From: Bordetella ansorpii
Lineage (GTDB): Bacteria > Pseudomonadota > Gammaproteobacteria > Burkholderiales > Burkholderiaceae_B
DNA length: 64,000 nt
Assembly (NCBI RefSeq): GCF_900078705.1
Contig: NZ_FKIF01000001.1
Coordinates: forward strand, 496,001-560,000
Reading direction: 5' to 3'
Shown here: one piece after another, positions 29,762-41,721 of the stretch
Layout of the letters: the number at the start of each line of letters is the position of its first letter
Numbering within the stretch: the first letter of the stretch is position 1
The notes under the pieces: generated by a model
What the model was told of the DNA's origin: nothing
Seen by the model: the letters and a program-made list of their open reading frames with translations, nothing else
The model's database searches: none
Translations under genes and position numbers: made by a program

Positions 29762-29893
29762 GTCCCCGGGCCTTGCCAGTGGGCCGCACCGGCCAATTGG
29801 AGGGAGGGAAGCCGCGCAGCGGCCGAGGGCACCTGGTGGCGCGCCCGAGCCGACCGGCTTGGCCGGTGCGGCCCACCGGCAAGGCCCGGGGAC
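29762..29893. repeat. 35-bp inverted repeat with 62-bp centre
   Basis: The arms at 29762-29796 and 29859-29893 match at 34 of 35 positions. Weaker mirrored similarity continues about 25 bp outside both arms (CACGGCAT ... on each side). The centre holds a smaller GCCGC-GCA-GCGGC hairpin. The whole looks like one palindromic element of 130-180 bp, not the ends of an insertion sequence, as there is no coding capacity inside. Confidence 0.88.
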
Positions 29894-30044
29894 GCCTCAA
29901 GAACAGAGAATGCCGTGCCATCGCGACCGACAGCGGCAAGAACGACACCGCCAGACATGCGCAAAAAACACTTAAACGAAAGGGCAGCCCCCCTCCCGCA
30001 TGAAGCGGAGAACGGACCTGCCCTAAATCGAATCCAAGTAAATA

Positions 30045-30092
30045 AGCCCCCACGCCGCGCCTTCGGCTTGCTGCCCCCGAGGGGGCTTTTTT
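30045..30092 (+). repeat. Terminator-like repeat element, copy A
   Basis: It combines the 15-mer CGCCGCGCCTTCGGC (30053-30067) with a GCCCCCGAGGGGGC hairpin and TTTTTT. A diverged copy with the identical 15-mer occurs at 56126-56169. Being palindromic, the hairpin may end gap transcription from the other strand, though its T-run serves the plus strand. Confidence 0.6.
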
Positions 30093-30119
30093 ACCTTGGG
30101 GCGGCCCGGCGGCAAAAGA

Positions 30120-33183
<3,064 letters not shown>

Positions 33184-33471
33184 TCGGCGGGCTCTTGGAT
33201 CGAAGCGGTTGGACGCCGCGGCGGGCGCCGGCGCCACGGCCGGCGCGGCCGCGGGACGCACGGCATTGCGGCCCTGGATTGCGCCAGGCGCGGGCCTGGA
33301 AAACTCAAGATTTTAACACCCGGCCGGGGCCGGCCCCGCCGGGCCGCGGACAGGCCGCAGACCGCCCCTGGCGGGGCCTGTTGGGCGAGCCCGCGCTCGC
33401 CCTCGGGCACAACCGCCCCGCGGCAAAATGGTAGGCTAGCCGCCACTGGCCCACCCCCACCCCTTTGCCCG

Positions 33472-34203
33472 ATGTCCCTGCCCCGCTTCTATTGCGAACT
33501 GCCGCTGGTTTCCGGCGCCCTGCTGCCCCTGCCCGAGGCGCTGGCCCACCACGCCGTGCGCGTGCTGCGGGTGCGCGACGGCCAGGACATCGTGCTGTTC
33601 GACGGCCAGGGCGGCGAATACCCCGCCGTGCTGAAGGTGCAAGGCCGCGCGGTGCACGCCCAATTGGGAGAACACCGCGCGCACGAGGCCGAACTGGCCG
33701 GCGCGATCACGCTGGTGCAGGGCCTGCCCAGCGGCGACAAGATGGATTGGGTGGTCGAAAAGGCCGTGGAGCTGGGCGCCGTGCGCGTGGCGCCGATCAG
33801 CGCGCAGCGCAGCGTGGTGCAGTTGTCCGGCGCCCGCGCCGACAAGCGCCTGGCGCACTGGCGCCGCATTGCCCAGTCGGCCGCCGAACAATGCGGCCGA
33901 AACCGGCTGATGCAGGTCGACGCGCCCTGCACGCTGGCGCAGTGGCTGCGTGAAGCGCCTCAGGGCCCGCGCCTGCTGTGCCATCCCGAAGCCGAACTGT
34001 CGCTGGCGCAGGTGCTGGCGCAGGACCCCGCGCCCCGGCGCATCAGCTTGCTGGTGGGCCCGGAAGGCGGCTGGTCGGATACGGAGTTGCAGGCCGCCCG
34101 GCAGGCCGGCACGACGGCGGTGCGATTCGGCCCGCGCGTGCTGCGCACGGAAACCGCCGGCCTGGCCTTGATGGCCGCTGCCAGCGCCTTGCTCGACTGG
34201 TGA
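33472..34203 (+). CDS. rsmE: 16S rRNA m3U1498 methyltransferase
   Basis: This 243-residue SPOUT-class methyltransferase modifies U1498 of 16S rRNA. The N-terminal PUA-like part (MSLPRFYCE ... HHAVRVLRVRDG) and the knotted C-terminal domain with LLVGPEGGWSDTE and LGPRVLRTETA-type sequence (FGPRVLRTETAGLA) are diagnostic. ATG 33472 begins at the conserved N-terminus. A 14-bp sequence is repeated in tandem shortly after the stop. Confidence 0.95.
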   Translation: MSLPRFYCELPLVSGALLPLPEALAHHAVRVLRVRDGQDIVLFDGQGGEYPAVLKVQGRAVHAQLGEHRAHEAELAGAITLVQGLPSGDKMDWVVEKAVELGAVRVAPISAQRSVVQLSGARADKRLAHWRRIAQSAAEQCGRNRLMQVDAPCTLAQWLREAPQGPRLLCHPEAELSLAQVLAQDPAPRRISLLVGPEGGWSDTELQAARQAGTTAVRFGPRVLRTETAGLALMAAASALLDW

Positions 34204-34258
34204 GCCGCGGTTCGGCGCAGGCGGAGCGTCCCTGGCGGACGGCGCCGTTCCCGCACGC

Positions 34259-34291
34259 CGTCCCTTACAGGGCGTCCCTTACAGGGCGTCC
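34259..34291. repeat. Short 14-bp tandem repeat
   Basis: CGTCCCTTACAGGG occurs twice in tandem (34259-34272, 34273-34286) and begins a third time (CGTCC). It lies between the convergent rsmE and barstar genes. Confidence 0.7.
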
Positions 34292-34349
34292 GCAATGACT
34301 GGAAACAAGAGAAAGGCGCGCGGCCGATAGACGCGCGGCGCCCGCCGGT

Positions 34350-34814
34350 TCAAGCCTCGCCGTAAGGCGCGGCGGCAATCCCCGGTTCGGGGTCGGGATG
34401 GCGGCCGGCATGTTCGACCACGTAGCAGAACACGCGACCGTTCTCGGTGGCGAACTGCGCGGCGTCGGCGCATACGCCCTCGATGCTGGCGGCGTCTTCC
34501 ATCAACGCGGGATCGCCCGAATGCAGCCGGTACAGCCACAGCACCACGCCTTCCTTGTGGTCGAGCACGGTGTCGCACAGGCAGTCATACAGGGCATCGA
34601 GATTGCCGCCGAAATACTCAGGGAAATCCACGGCCTTGGCCACGGCGCGCAACACGGCGGAGCGGCTGCGGGCACGGTCGCAGTCAGCCACCATCAAGGT
34701 CATGCCGAGTTCTTGCGTTGCATCGACCATGGCCTGCTTCTCGCCGCCATCATGGTCGATGGCGCCGCCACGTTTCAACTGGCGCTGCAGCGTTGCTTGG
34801 CCGTTACGCGTCAT
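34350..34814 (-). CDS. Barstar-family ribonuclease inhibitor
   Basis: This 154-residue protein carries a barstar domain (about residues 40-125): VDFPEYFGGNLDALYDCLCD is the hallmark helix-loop-helix that plugs the barnase active site, and VVLWLYRL is the following strand. About 40 extra residues precede it. No barnase-like ribonuclease is encoded nearby. The ATG at 34814 overlaps the patatin stop (ATGA), so it is translationally coupled as the last gene of a maeB-patatin-barstar run. It could inhibit an own or a foreign ribonuclease; the target is unknown. Confidence 0.85.
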   Translation of the reverse strand: MTRNGQATLQRQLKRGGAIDHDGGEKQAMVDATQELGMTLMVADCDRARSRSAVLRAVAKAVDFPEYFGGNLDALYDCLCDTVLDHKEGVVLWLYRLHSGDPALMEDAASIEGVCADAAQFATENGRVFCYVVEHAGRHPDPEPGIAAAPYGEA

Positions 34815-36049
34815 GCCCGGGCCTCCTGGAAAAACCTGGTGACTTCATCAATACGCCGCATCGTATCGGCATAACCCAGTTCGATCAATCGCCGTGTGTA
34901 TCCGGCTTCGAACAGCAGATACGACATGAGAGCACCGCCCCCCGGGCGGTCCGGGTCGGACGATACACCGAGTACGCGAAAAAGGGTACGGGCCTCGGAC
35001 GGAAGGTCCTGCAGGTGCTCCAACGCCAGTTGGTCCAGCGAGCGGCTGGGCGTCAGCGTCAGGACGTCCACGCGCCGGGTGGCCGCGCCCTCGGGCAGGT
35101 CGGCATGCTCGAGCAGCGCGTTGGTGCGCTCCAGGCGCTCGACGTCCACCGCCAGGCTGTCCAGGAAGATGCTGGACATGGCATGGCCCGCCACCTGCGC
35201 CAGCGAGGGATAGGGCGGGTCTTGATGGCGTTCCTCGGGATGGGTGTCGTCGCGGTAGCCGGTGCCGACGACCAGCACCCGGTCGGCGCCCAGGTGGATG
35301 GCCGGGCTGATGGGCGCCAGTTGCCGCATCGAGCCGTCGCCGCACCACTCCACCTGGCCCTGCACCCGCACGGCGCGCGCCGGGAACACGAACGGAATGG
35401 CCGACGAGGCCAGCAGATGATCGACCGTGATCGGCGTGGGCACCGCGCGGCGCAGGAAGCGGTGCCAGGGATCGATGGGCCGGCCCGCCTGGTAGAAGGT
35501 CAGGTGCTCGCCGCTGGTATAGCCGGAGGCCGTGACGGCCAGCGCCGACACGAAGCCATGCGACAGGTTGGCCTGCAAGCGGTGGAAATTGACCGTGCGC
35601 GCCAGCAATTCGGCCAGCGGCGAGTTGTCCAGCAGCGAACGCGGACGCTTGTCGTTCCTGCCCGCCAGCATCCAGCCCAGCGACAGCAGCCCCAGCCAGC
35701 GCACGCCGGTGCGCGCCAGGCTGGACGCATCGGCACGGTAGACCATCGAGGTCTGCAGCGATTCCCACAGCTTGCGCATGCGGGCCACCGCCCGATGCGG
35801 GGTATGGGCGCGGCAGGCCAGCGCCGCGGCGTTGATGGCGCCGGCCGAGGTGCCGCAGATGATGGGGAAAGGGTTGACGAAGCCGGCGCGGCCATCGGGA
35901 TCGAGGATCTCGAGCACTGCGGCCAGCACGCCGACCTGGTAGGCGGCACGCGCGCCGCCGCCCGTCAGCACCAGTCCGGTTGGCCGGACCCGCGGCCGGT
36001 TCAGGGCCGGCTGCCCGGGCCCCGTGGACTCAACGCGGGGTATTCGCAT
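34811..36049 (-). CDS. Patatin-like phospholipase
   Basis: This 412-residue protein is a patatin-family lipid acyl hydrolase. The oxyanion motif LVLTGGGARAAYQVGV (about residues 26-41), the nucleophile elbow CGTSAGAIN (GxSxG) and the catalytic-dyad Asp in CGDGSMRQ (DG motif) are all present, so it should be active. No signal peptide is seen. The start at 36049 overlaps the maeB coding end by 20 bp; the catalytic fold begins some 25 residues later, so a later start is possible. It is coupled to the barstar gene downstream. Confidence 0.9.
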   Translation of the reverse strand: MRIPRVESTGPGQPALNRPRVRPTGLVLTGGGARAAYQVGVLAAVLEILDPDGRAGFVNPFPIICGTSAGAINAAALACRAHTPHRAVARMRKLWESLQTSMVYRADASSLARTGVRWLGLLSLGWMLAGRNDKRPRSLLDNSPLAELLARTVNFHRLQANLSHGFVSALAVTASGYTSGEHLTFYQAGRPIDPWHRFLRRAVPTPITVDHLLASSAIPFVFPARAVRVQGQVEWCGDGSMRQLAPISPAIHLGADRVLVVGTGYRDDTHPEERHQDPPYPSLAQVAGHAMSSIFLDSLAVDVERLERTNALLEHADLPEGAATRRVDVLTLTPSRSLDQLALEHLQDLPSEARTLFRVLGVSSDPDRPGGGALMSYLLFEAGYTRRLIELGYADTMRRIDEVTRFFQEARA

Positions 36050-38318
36050 CCACCACCGACAACGCGGTCATGTTGATGATGCGGCGCACCGTGGCGCTGG
36101 ATGTCAGGATGCTGACCGGCGCGTTGGCGCCCAGCAGGAACGGGCCCACGGCCACGTTGCCGCCCGCGGCGGTCTTCAGCAGGTTGTACGCGATGTTGCC
36201 CGAGTCCACGTTCGGGCAGACCAGCAGATTGGCCTCGCCCTTGAGCGTGGACGACGGCAGCAGGCGCATGCGCAGCGCCTCGTCCAGCGCGCAGTCGCCG
36301 TGCATCTCGCCGTCGATCTCCAGTTCGGGCGCGGTATCGCGCACGCGTTCGAGCACTTCGCGCATCTTGGCGCCGGACGCCCAGTTGCCGGTGCCGAAAT
36401 TCGAGCGCGACAGCAGCGCCACCTTGGGCGCCAGGTTCAGGCGGCGCATTTCCTCGGCGGCGGCCACGGTGAATTCCGCGATCTGTTCGGCGGTCGGGTC
36501 GTCGTTGACGTGCGTGTCCACCAGCGCCACCGTGCGCTCGTCCAGCAGCAGGATGTTCATGGCGGCGTAGGTCTTGGCGCCCGGACGCTTGCCGATCACT
36601 TCGTCGATGAAGCGCAGGTGATCATGGTATGCGCCCACCGCGCCGCAGATCATGCCGTCGGCGTCGCCCACGCGCACCATCATCGCGCCGATCAGCGTCA
36701 GGCGGCGGCGCATTTCCACGCGCGCCATTTCCTTGGTGATGCCGCGGCGGCACATCAGCTCCCAGTACGTCGTCCAGTACTGGTGGAAGCGCTCGTCGTA
36801 CTCGGGGTTGGTGACTTCCACGTCCTTGCCCAACTGCAGGCGCAGGCCGTACTTCTCGATGCGCGCGGAGAGCACGGCGGGCCGGCCCACCAGGATGGGC
36901 CGGGCCAGGCCTTCGTCCACCACGGCCTGCACGGCGCGCAGCACGCGCTCGTCCTCGCCCTCGGTGAACACGATGCGCGACTTGGCGCCCTCGCGCACCA
37001 TGCGCTTGGCCGCGCCGAACAGCGGCTTCATGAACGCGCCGGAGTGATACACGAACTGCTGCAGCTGTTCGACGTAGGCATCCAGGTCGGCCAGCGGGCG
37101 CGTGGCCACGCCGCCGTCCATGGCCGCCTTGGCCACCGCCGGCGCGATGCGCACGATCAGGCGCGGGTCGAACGGCTTGGGAATCAGGTAATCGCGGCCG
37201 AACGAGATGTCGTAGGTGCCGTAGGCGGCCGCCACCACTTCGTTCTGCTCTTCCTGCGCCAGCTTGGCGATGGCGAGCACCGCCGCCATCTCCATCTCGC
37301 GCGTGATGGTGGTCGCGCCCACGTCCAGCGCGCCACGGAAGATGTACGGAAAGCACAGCACGTTGTTGACCTGGTTCGGATAGTCCGAACGGCCCGTGGC
37401 CATCACCACGTCGTCGCGCACCGCGTGCGCCACTTCCGGCAGGATCTCCGGCGTCGGGTTGGCCAGCGCCAGGATCAGGGGGTTGGCGGCCATCGTGGCC
37501 ACCATTTCCGGCTTGAGCACCCCGCCCGCCGACAGGCCCAGGAACACGTCCGCGCCGGCAATCACTTCCGCCAGCTTGCGCGCCCCGGTGGGCTTGGCGT
37601 AGCGCGCCTTGTCCGGGTCCATCAGCGTCGTGCGGCCTTCGTAGACCACGCCCTCGATGTCCGTCACCCAGATGTTCTCCAGCGGCAGGCCCAGGTCCAC
37701 CATCAGGTCCAGGCAGGCCAGCGCCGCCGCGCCCGCGCCCGAGGTGACCACCTTGACCTGCCCGATGTCCTTGCCCACGACCTTCAGGCCGTTGATGAAC
37801 GCCGCACTGACCGTGATGGCCGTGCCGTGCTGGTCGTCGTGAAAGACCGGGATCCTCATGCGCTCGCGCAGCTTGCGCTCGACCGTGAAGCACTCCGGCG
37901 CCTTGATGTCTTCCAGGTTGATGCCGCCGAACGTGGGCTCCAGGCCCGCGATGATGTCGACCAGCTTGTCCGGATCCGTCTCGTTGATCTCGATGTCGAA
38001 CACGTCGATGCCGGCGAACTTCTTGAACAGCACCGCCTTGCCTTCCATCACCGGCTTGGACGCCAGCGCCCCGATGTTGCCCAGGCCCAGCACCGCCGTG
38101 CCATTGGTGATCACGCCCACCAGGTTGCCCCGGCCGGTGTAGCGGAATACGTTGGCCGCATCGTCGACGATCTCTTCACAGGCCGCCGCCACGCCGGGCG
38201 AGTAGGCCAGCGCCAGGTCGCGCTGGTTGGAGAGTTGCTTGGTGGGTGTGACCGAGATCTTTCCCGGGCGGCCGTGCTCGTGGTATTCGAGAGCGGCCTT
38301 GCGAAAGTTGGCATCCAT
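36030..38318 (-). CDS. maeB: NADP-dependent malic enzyme with phosphotransacetylase-like domain
   Basis: MaeB (762 residues) decarboxylates malate to pyruvate with NADP. The N-terminal malic-enzyme part (about 1-430) has [28 protein letters not shown] and a [13 protein letters not shown] nucleotide fold. The C-terminal part (about 435-762) is a phosphotransacetylase-like regulatory domain, as in E. coli MaeB. ATG 38318 ([13 protein letters not shown]) is where conservation begins. The 299 bp upstream (38319-38617) contain no gene and no promoter I could fix. Confidence 0.96.
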   Translation of the reverse strand: MDANFRKAALEYHEHGRPGKISVTPTKQLSNQRDLALAYSPGVAAACEEIVDDAANVFRYTGRGNLVGVITNGTAVLGLGNIGALASKPVMEGKAVLFKKFAGIDVFDIEINETDPDKLVDIIAGLEPTFGGINLEDIKAPECFTVERKLRERMRIPVFHDDQHGTAITVSAAFINGLKVVGKDIGQVKVVTSGAGAAALACLDLMVDLGLPLENIWVTDIEGVVYEGRTTLMDPDKARYAKPTGARKLAEVIAGADVFLGLSAGGVLKPEMVATMAANPLILALANPTPEILPEVAHAVRDDVVMATGRSDYPNQVNNVLCFPYIFRGALDVGATTITREMEMAAVLAIAKLAQEEQNEVVAAAYGTYDISFGRDYLIPKPFDPRLIVRIAPAVAKAAMDGGVATRPLADLDAYVEQLQQFVYHSGAFMKPLFGAAKRMVREGAKSRIVFTEGEDERVLRAVQAVVDEGLARPILVGRPAVLSARIEKYGLRLQLGKDVEVTNPEYDERFHQYWTTYWELMCRRGITKEMARVEMRRRLTLIGAMMVRVGDADGMICGAVGAYHDHLRFIDEVIGKRPGAKTYAAMNILLLDERTVALVDTHVNDDPTAEQIAEFTVAAAEEMRRLNLAPKVALLSRSNFGTGNWASGAKMREVLERVRDTAPELEIDGEMHGDCALDEALRMRLLPSSTLKGEANLLVCPNVDSGNIAYNLLKTAAGGNVAVGPFLLGANAPVSILTSSATVRRIINMTALSVVDANTPR

Positions 38319-38617
38319 GTGGGGCTGGCGATGTCCGACAAGGTTGAAGGGAGCAATGCGGCGACTCTTGCCTCGTGTCCGCGCGCGGCGAGGGCCGGCA
38401 GCCGCGGGGATCCGCAAGGCCGGCGCCAGGATCCGCCAGGCCGGCACGGGAAGAGGCGCGCCCTGGATGTGGGCGCGCGGGAATCTCGCGCTATCTTACT
38501 CTCGCCTTTGACGAGGCTTGCGATGTTGCAATGCACCGCGGCGCAACCGCCCTCGCCCAGCGCGTCTTGCGCCACTCACGCTGCCCCATCCAGGCGGGAC
38601 CTCGCGGGCGGCGCCCC

Positions 38618-39541
38618 TCAGGACCCGCCATACAGGCCCGCGGGATCGAAGCATTGGCCGATGCGGATATCGAGCCGCCGCGCGGCCGATGACCGCAGAG
38701 AGGCCTCCTCGCCCGCCACGGCGCCCCCTTCGGCCGAGGCCCCCATCCCGGCCGATTCAGAGGCCGACGCCGCAGCCCGTGACAAGGCCATCCCGACCGC
38801 GGGCACGAGCATGGCCCCCTCGACCCATCCCAGCGTGCCTCCATGGCCCAGCAGCAGATGCGCCAGATTGACGCCATGGGGATCCCTGGGCCTCAAGGCA
38901 TCCAGCCTGTAGCGGCCAGGCCACTGCGCCGCCGCCAGGCAGGTCGCCGCATCCGCCTGGCCCGCCAAATGGAACAGCGCCGGAATCAGCCGTTGCGCCG
39001 TGGCCGTGCGCAACGGCCGCAGGTCGTCCTGGCCGAACGGCCCCAGGGTTTCGGCGCTGCCGTCGGCCAGCAGCACGTCCAGCTCGCGCACGCCGCTGGC
39101 GGCGGTCTGGCCGATGGGCCAGGCGCCCTGCCGGGCCAGCCACAGCGCCAGCGTCTGGTCCGGCGGTGCGCCGGCGAATTGGGTCAGGCCGGCCTGCGCC
39201 AGATCCCCCGCCAGGCAGCCGGGGCCGGCACGCCAGCCCGGTCCAGCCTGAGCCAGGACATTCAGTCCGGAAGGATCCACCACCAGCAACGGCGGATCGG
39301 CCTCGTGTTCGGCGCGCAGGGCCGGTGGCGTGCCCGCCAGCGCGAGCACCGCCCCGTATTCGGCGCACAGCGCGCGGGCCTGGCGCACGTCGGCCGCATC
39401 GCGCGCCGTCAGGTGCGCCCGGCGCGGGCCGGTGTCCTGCAACGCGCCCCGCGCCACGCGCGACAGCCGCGCGCGCAGTTCGTCCCAGGCCGTGCGGACC
39501 GGCCGTCGTCCAAGCAGGAACGCGCGCCGCGATGACTGCAT
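38618..39541 (-). CDS. FAD-binding (PCMH-type) domain protein, GlcE-like
   Basis: This 307-residue protein resembles the FAD-binding half of oxidases such as the glycolate oxidase subunit GlcE. It has a degenerate first FAD strand (LTARDAADVRQARALCAEYGAVLALAG) and a better conserved second segment, GQTAASGVRELDVLLADGSAETLGPFG. The usual glycine-rich PRGGGT loop is not recognisable, so FAD binding or activity may be lost. The C-terminal 50 residues are Ala/Ser-rich. It is divergent from the aminotransferase gene with only 33 bp between starts. Confidence 0.55.
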   Translation of the reverse strand: MQSSRRAFLLGRRPVRTAWDELRARLSRVARGALQDTGPRRAHLTARDAADVRQARALCAEYGAVLALAGTPPALRAEHEADPPLLVVDPSGLNVLAQAGPGWRAGPGCLAGDLAQAGLTQFAGAPPDQTLALWLARQGAWPIGQTAASGVRELDVLLADGSAETLGPFGQDDLRPLRTATAQRLIPALFHLAGQADAATCLAAAQWPGRYRLDALRPRDPHGVNLAHLLLGHGGTLGWVEGAMLVPAVGMALSRAAASASESAGMGASAEGGAVAGEEASLRSSAARRLDIRIGQCFDPAGLYGGS

Positions 39542-39544
39542 GAC

Positions 39545-39550
39545 TACAAT
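39545..39550 (+). promoter_or_regulatory. Possible -10 for the aminotransferase gene
   Basis: TACAAT lies 25 bp before ATG 39575, in the 33-bp spacer between divergent starts. No good -35 precedes it. Confidence 0.3.
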
Positions 39551-39574
39551 CCTTTTTTCGCCGAGAACCCTTCC

Positions 39575-40729
39575 ATGCCACGCCTCGCCTCACGCACCCA
39601 AGACTTCCTGACGTTCCACGTCGTCGAGTTGTTCAAAGAAGCCCAGGCCCTGATGGCCGCCGGACGCGACATCGTCAGCCTGGGCATCGGCGAGCCGGAT
39701 TTCACCGCCCCGCCCCAAGTGGTGGAAGCCCTGCAGCGCGCCGCGGCGTCGGGACACAGCGGCTACACCGCGCCGGCCGGATTGATGCCGCTGCGCGAGG
39801 CCATCGCCGCATTCTACGCAAGCGAGTTCGGCGCGGCGGTACATCCCTCGCGCGTCATCGTCACGGCGGGCGCCTCGGGCGCGCTGGCCCTGGCCTGCGC
39901 CGCGCTGGTCAACCCGGGCGCCGAAGTGCTGATGCCCGATCCCTCGTATCCCGCCAACAGCAATTTCGTGCTGTCCGCGGGCGGCCGTCCACGGCTGATT
40001 CCCAGCAGCGCGGCCGGGCGCTTCCAGTTGTCGGCCGCGGACGTGCGCGCGCATTGGGGCCCGGCCACGCAGGGCGTGCTGGTGGCCTCGCCCAGCAACC
40101 CCACCGGCACCTCCATCGCGCCGGCGGAACTGGCCGAGCTGCTGGCCGCGGTGCGCGAGCGCAACGGCTACGCCATCGTCGACGAAATCTACCTGGGCCT
40201 GTCCTACGAGGGCCAGCCGCGCTCCGCGCTGACCCTCGACGACGACGTCATCGTCATCAACAGCTTCTCGAAGTACTTCCACATGACCGGCTGGCGCCTG
40301 GGCTGGATGATCGTGCCGCAGGCCATCGCCGACACGGTCGAGAAAATGGCGGCCAGCCTGGCGATCTGCGCACCCACGCTGGCGCAGCATGCCGCCCTGG
40401 CCTGCTTCGCGCCGGCCACGCTGAAGATCTACGAACAGCGCCGCGAGGCCTTCCGCCAGCGGCGCGACTACCTGCTGCCCGAATTCGAGCGGATGGGCCT
40501 GCCGGTGCCCGTGCGCCCGGACGGCGCGTTCTATATCTACGCCGACCTGAGCACGCTGGGCGTGGACAGCACCGCGTTCTCGAAGCGCCTGTTGCACGAG
40601 GCCGGCGTGGCCGCGGTGCCCGGGGTGGACTTCGGCCCGGCGCACGGCGCGCACACGATGCGGTTCTCGTACGCCACCGGGCTCGATCGCCTGCGGGAGG
40701 CGGTCGCGCGCATCGGGCGCGTGCTGTAG
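39575..40729 (+). CDS. PLP-dependent class I/II aminotransferase
   Basis: This 384-residue fold-type I aminotransferase shows GIGEPDFTAPPQVVEAL near the N-terminus, SPSNPTGTSI, the Schiff-base lysine at residue 233 in NSFSKYFHMTGWRLGW, and PDGAFYIYADL near the C-terminus. This matches the aspartate/aromatic/alanine group of class I enzymes. The exact amino acid cannot be deduced. ATG 39575 gives the conserved start with about 15 residues before the first helix. Confidence 0.92.
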   Translation: MPRLASRTQDFLTFHVVELFKEAQALMAAGRDIVSLGIGEPDFTAPPQVVEALQRAAASGHSGYTAPAGLMPLREAIAAFYASEFGAAVHPSRVIVTAGASGALALACAALVNPGAEVLMPDPSYPANSNFVLSAGGRPRLIPSSAAGRFQLSAADVRAHWGPATQGVLVASPSNPTGTSIAPAELAELLAAVRERNGYAIVDEIYLGLSYEGQPRSALTLDDDVIVINSFSKYFHMTGWRLGWMIVPQAIADTVEKMAASLAICAPTLAQHAALACFAPATLKIYEQRREAFRQRRDYLLPEFERMGLPVPVRPDGAFYIYADLSTLGVDSTAFSKRLLHEAGVAAVPGVDFGPAHGAHTMRFSYATGLDRLREAVARIGRVL

Positions 40730-40782
40730 GGCACACGCCCGATGGGCAACGATTCAGGCAGAGGACGGCAAGCGGCCCTGTA

Positions 40783-41634
40783 TCAATCGCGCGCCAGCGC
40801 GATGCCCGAGGCCAGCGCCAGGCGGCGGCGCTCGGCCTGCACCTTGGCGCCGTAGCCGTTGTCATCCAGGCCGGACGCGCCGACATAGCACGCCAGGCCG
40901 GCGGACACCGAGCCGCGGCGATCGATACAGTCGCGCAGGATCGTGGTGCCGACATGGATGTTGGCCACCGGATCCAGCGCGGTGCCCTTGCGGCCGGCAT
41001 CGGCCAGGGCGTCGAACTTGTCCTGGTGCACGCGCGTCATGACCTGCATCAGGCCCTGCGCGCCCACCGCGCTTTCGGCGAAGGGGTTGTAGCGCGATTC
41101 GATGGCGATCACGGCCAGCAGCAGCAGCGGATCGATGCGCTGCTCGCGGCCGACGCGATACGCCGTATTCACCAGCACACCGGTCGCGTCGTACGCCACC
41201 TTGTACTTGCGCGAGATATAGTTGCGCAACGCTTCCACCTGGGCGCCGGACGTGCCGGCCGGGGCGTTGCGCTTGGCGGCCGCGGACTTGCCCGCGGCGG
41301 TTTTGTCGCTGCCCAGCGGGCCCAGCAGGCCGGTGGCGTTGCTGGCGGGCGCGGCGGGTACCGCCATGGCGACGGCGGTTGCGGCTTCGAGCCCCGTTTC
41401 GGGGTTCAGGTCAGACTCCAGAGCGATCTGCGCGGATGTAGGAGCCAGGGCGGTCAGCAAGGCTTTGTGCACCTGCAATGCCTGGTCTCGAAGACCGGGC
41501 AACGCGAATCCCATGCTGACCGTGACGATGACCGCGATGCCCAGATATACAGAGCAGATGCGCAGCCATTCGGCCAGTTGGCGGTGCACTCCTTGGGCCA
41601 GCCGGCGGACGGCGGCCACTGACGCATCGGGCAT
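40783..41634 (-). CDS. Membrane-anchored lytic transglycosylase
   Basis: This 283-residue protein has a single N-terminal membrane helix (about residues 27-48) and an Ala-rich linker with many Pro and Lys residues. A C-terminal SLT domain (about 145-275) follows. The catalytic Glu stands in [12 protein letters not shown], followed by [17 protein letters not shown] is in the usual late position. It should cleave glycan strands of peptidoglycan to 1,6-anhydromuropeptides in the periplasm. It is divergent from ubiD across 87 bp. Confidence 0.9.
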   Translation of the reverse strand: MPDASVAAVRRLAQGVHRQLAEWLRICSVYLGIAVIVTVSMGFALPGLRDQALQVHKALLTALAPTSAQIALESDLNPETGLEAATAVAMAVPAAPASNATGLLGPLGSDKTAAGKSAAAKRNAPAGTSGAQVEALRNYISRKYKVAYDATGVLVNTAYRVGREQRIDPLLLLAVIAIESRYNPFAESAVGAQGLMQVMTRVHQDKFDALADAGRKGTALDPVANIHVGTTILRDCIDRRGSVSAGLACYVGASGLDDNGYGAKVQAERRRLALASGIALARD

Positions 41635-41721
41635 GACGACCTCCTGCGTAAAGAAGTGAAGAGGTGGATGTTAACCTCTCATCATAGACACATATGTAAC
41701 CAAATTACCGGGGCCCCCGCA

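Larger units (their letters stand above)
29433..30119. other. Gene-free gap-pgk spacer with two large palindromes
   Basis: Neither strand of this 687-bp region has a credible gene. It contains, from left to right, ordinary leader DNA for pgk, a 24-bp-arm inverted repeat (29599-29663), a 35-bp-arm inverted repeat (29762-29893) and a terminator-like repeat (30045-30092) next to the gap stop. Short open frames on opposite strands here encode the same RALPVGRTGQ peptide, which is just the palindrome read twice. Confidence 0.75.

Noticed and set aside
29762-29893. Insertion-sequence ends
   Set aside because: The 62-bp interior cannot encode a transposase and no flanking target duplication is visible; a palindromic repeat element fits better.
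29592-30053. Short open frames on both strands in the gap-pgk spacer
   Set aside because: They translate the two arms of the large palindrome into the same peptide from opposite strands and lack ribosome-binding sites.
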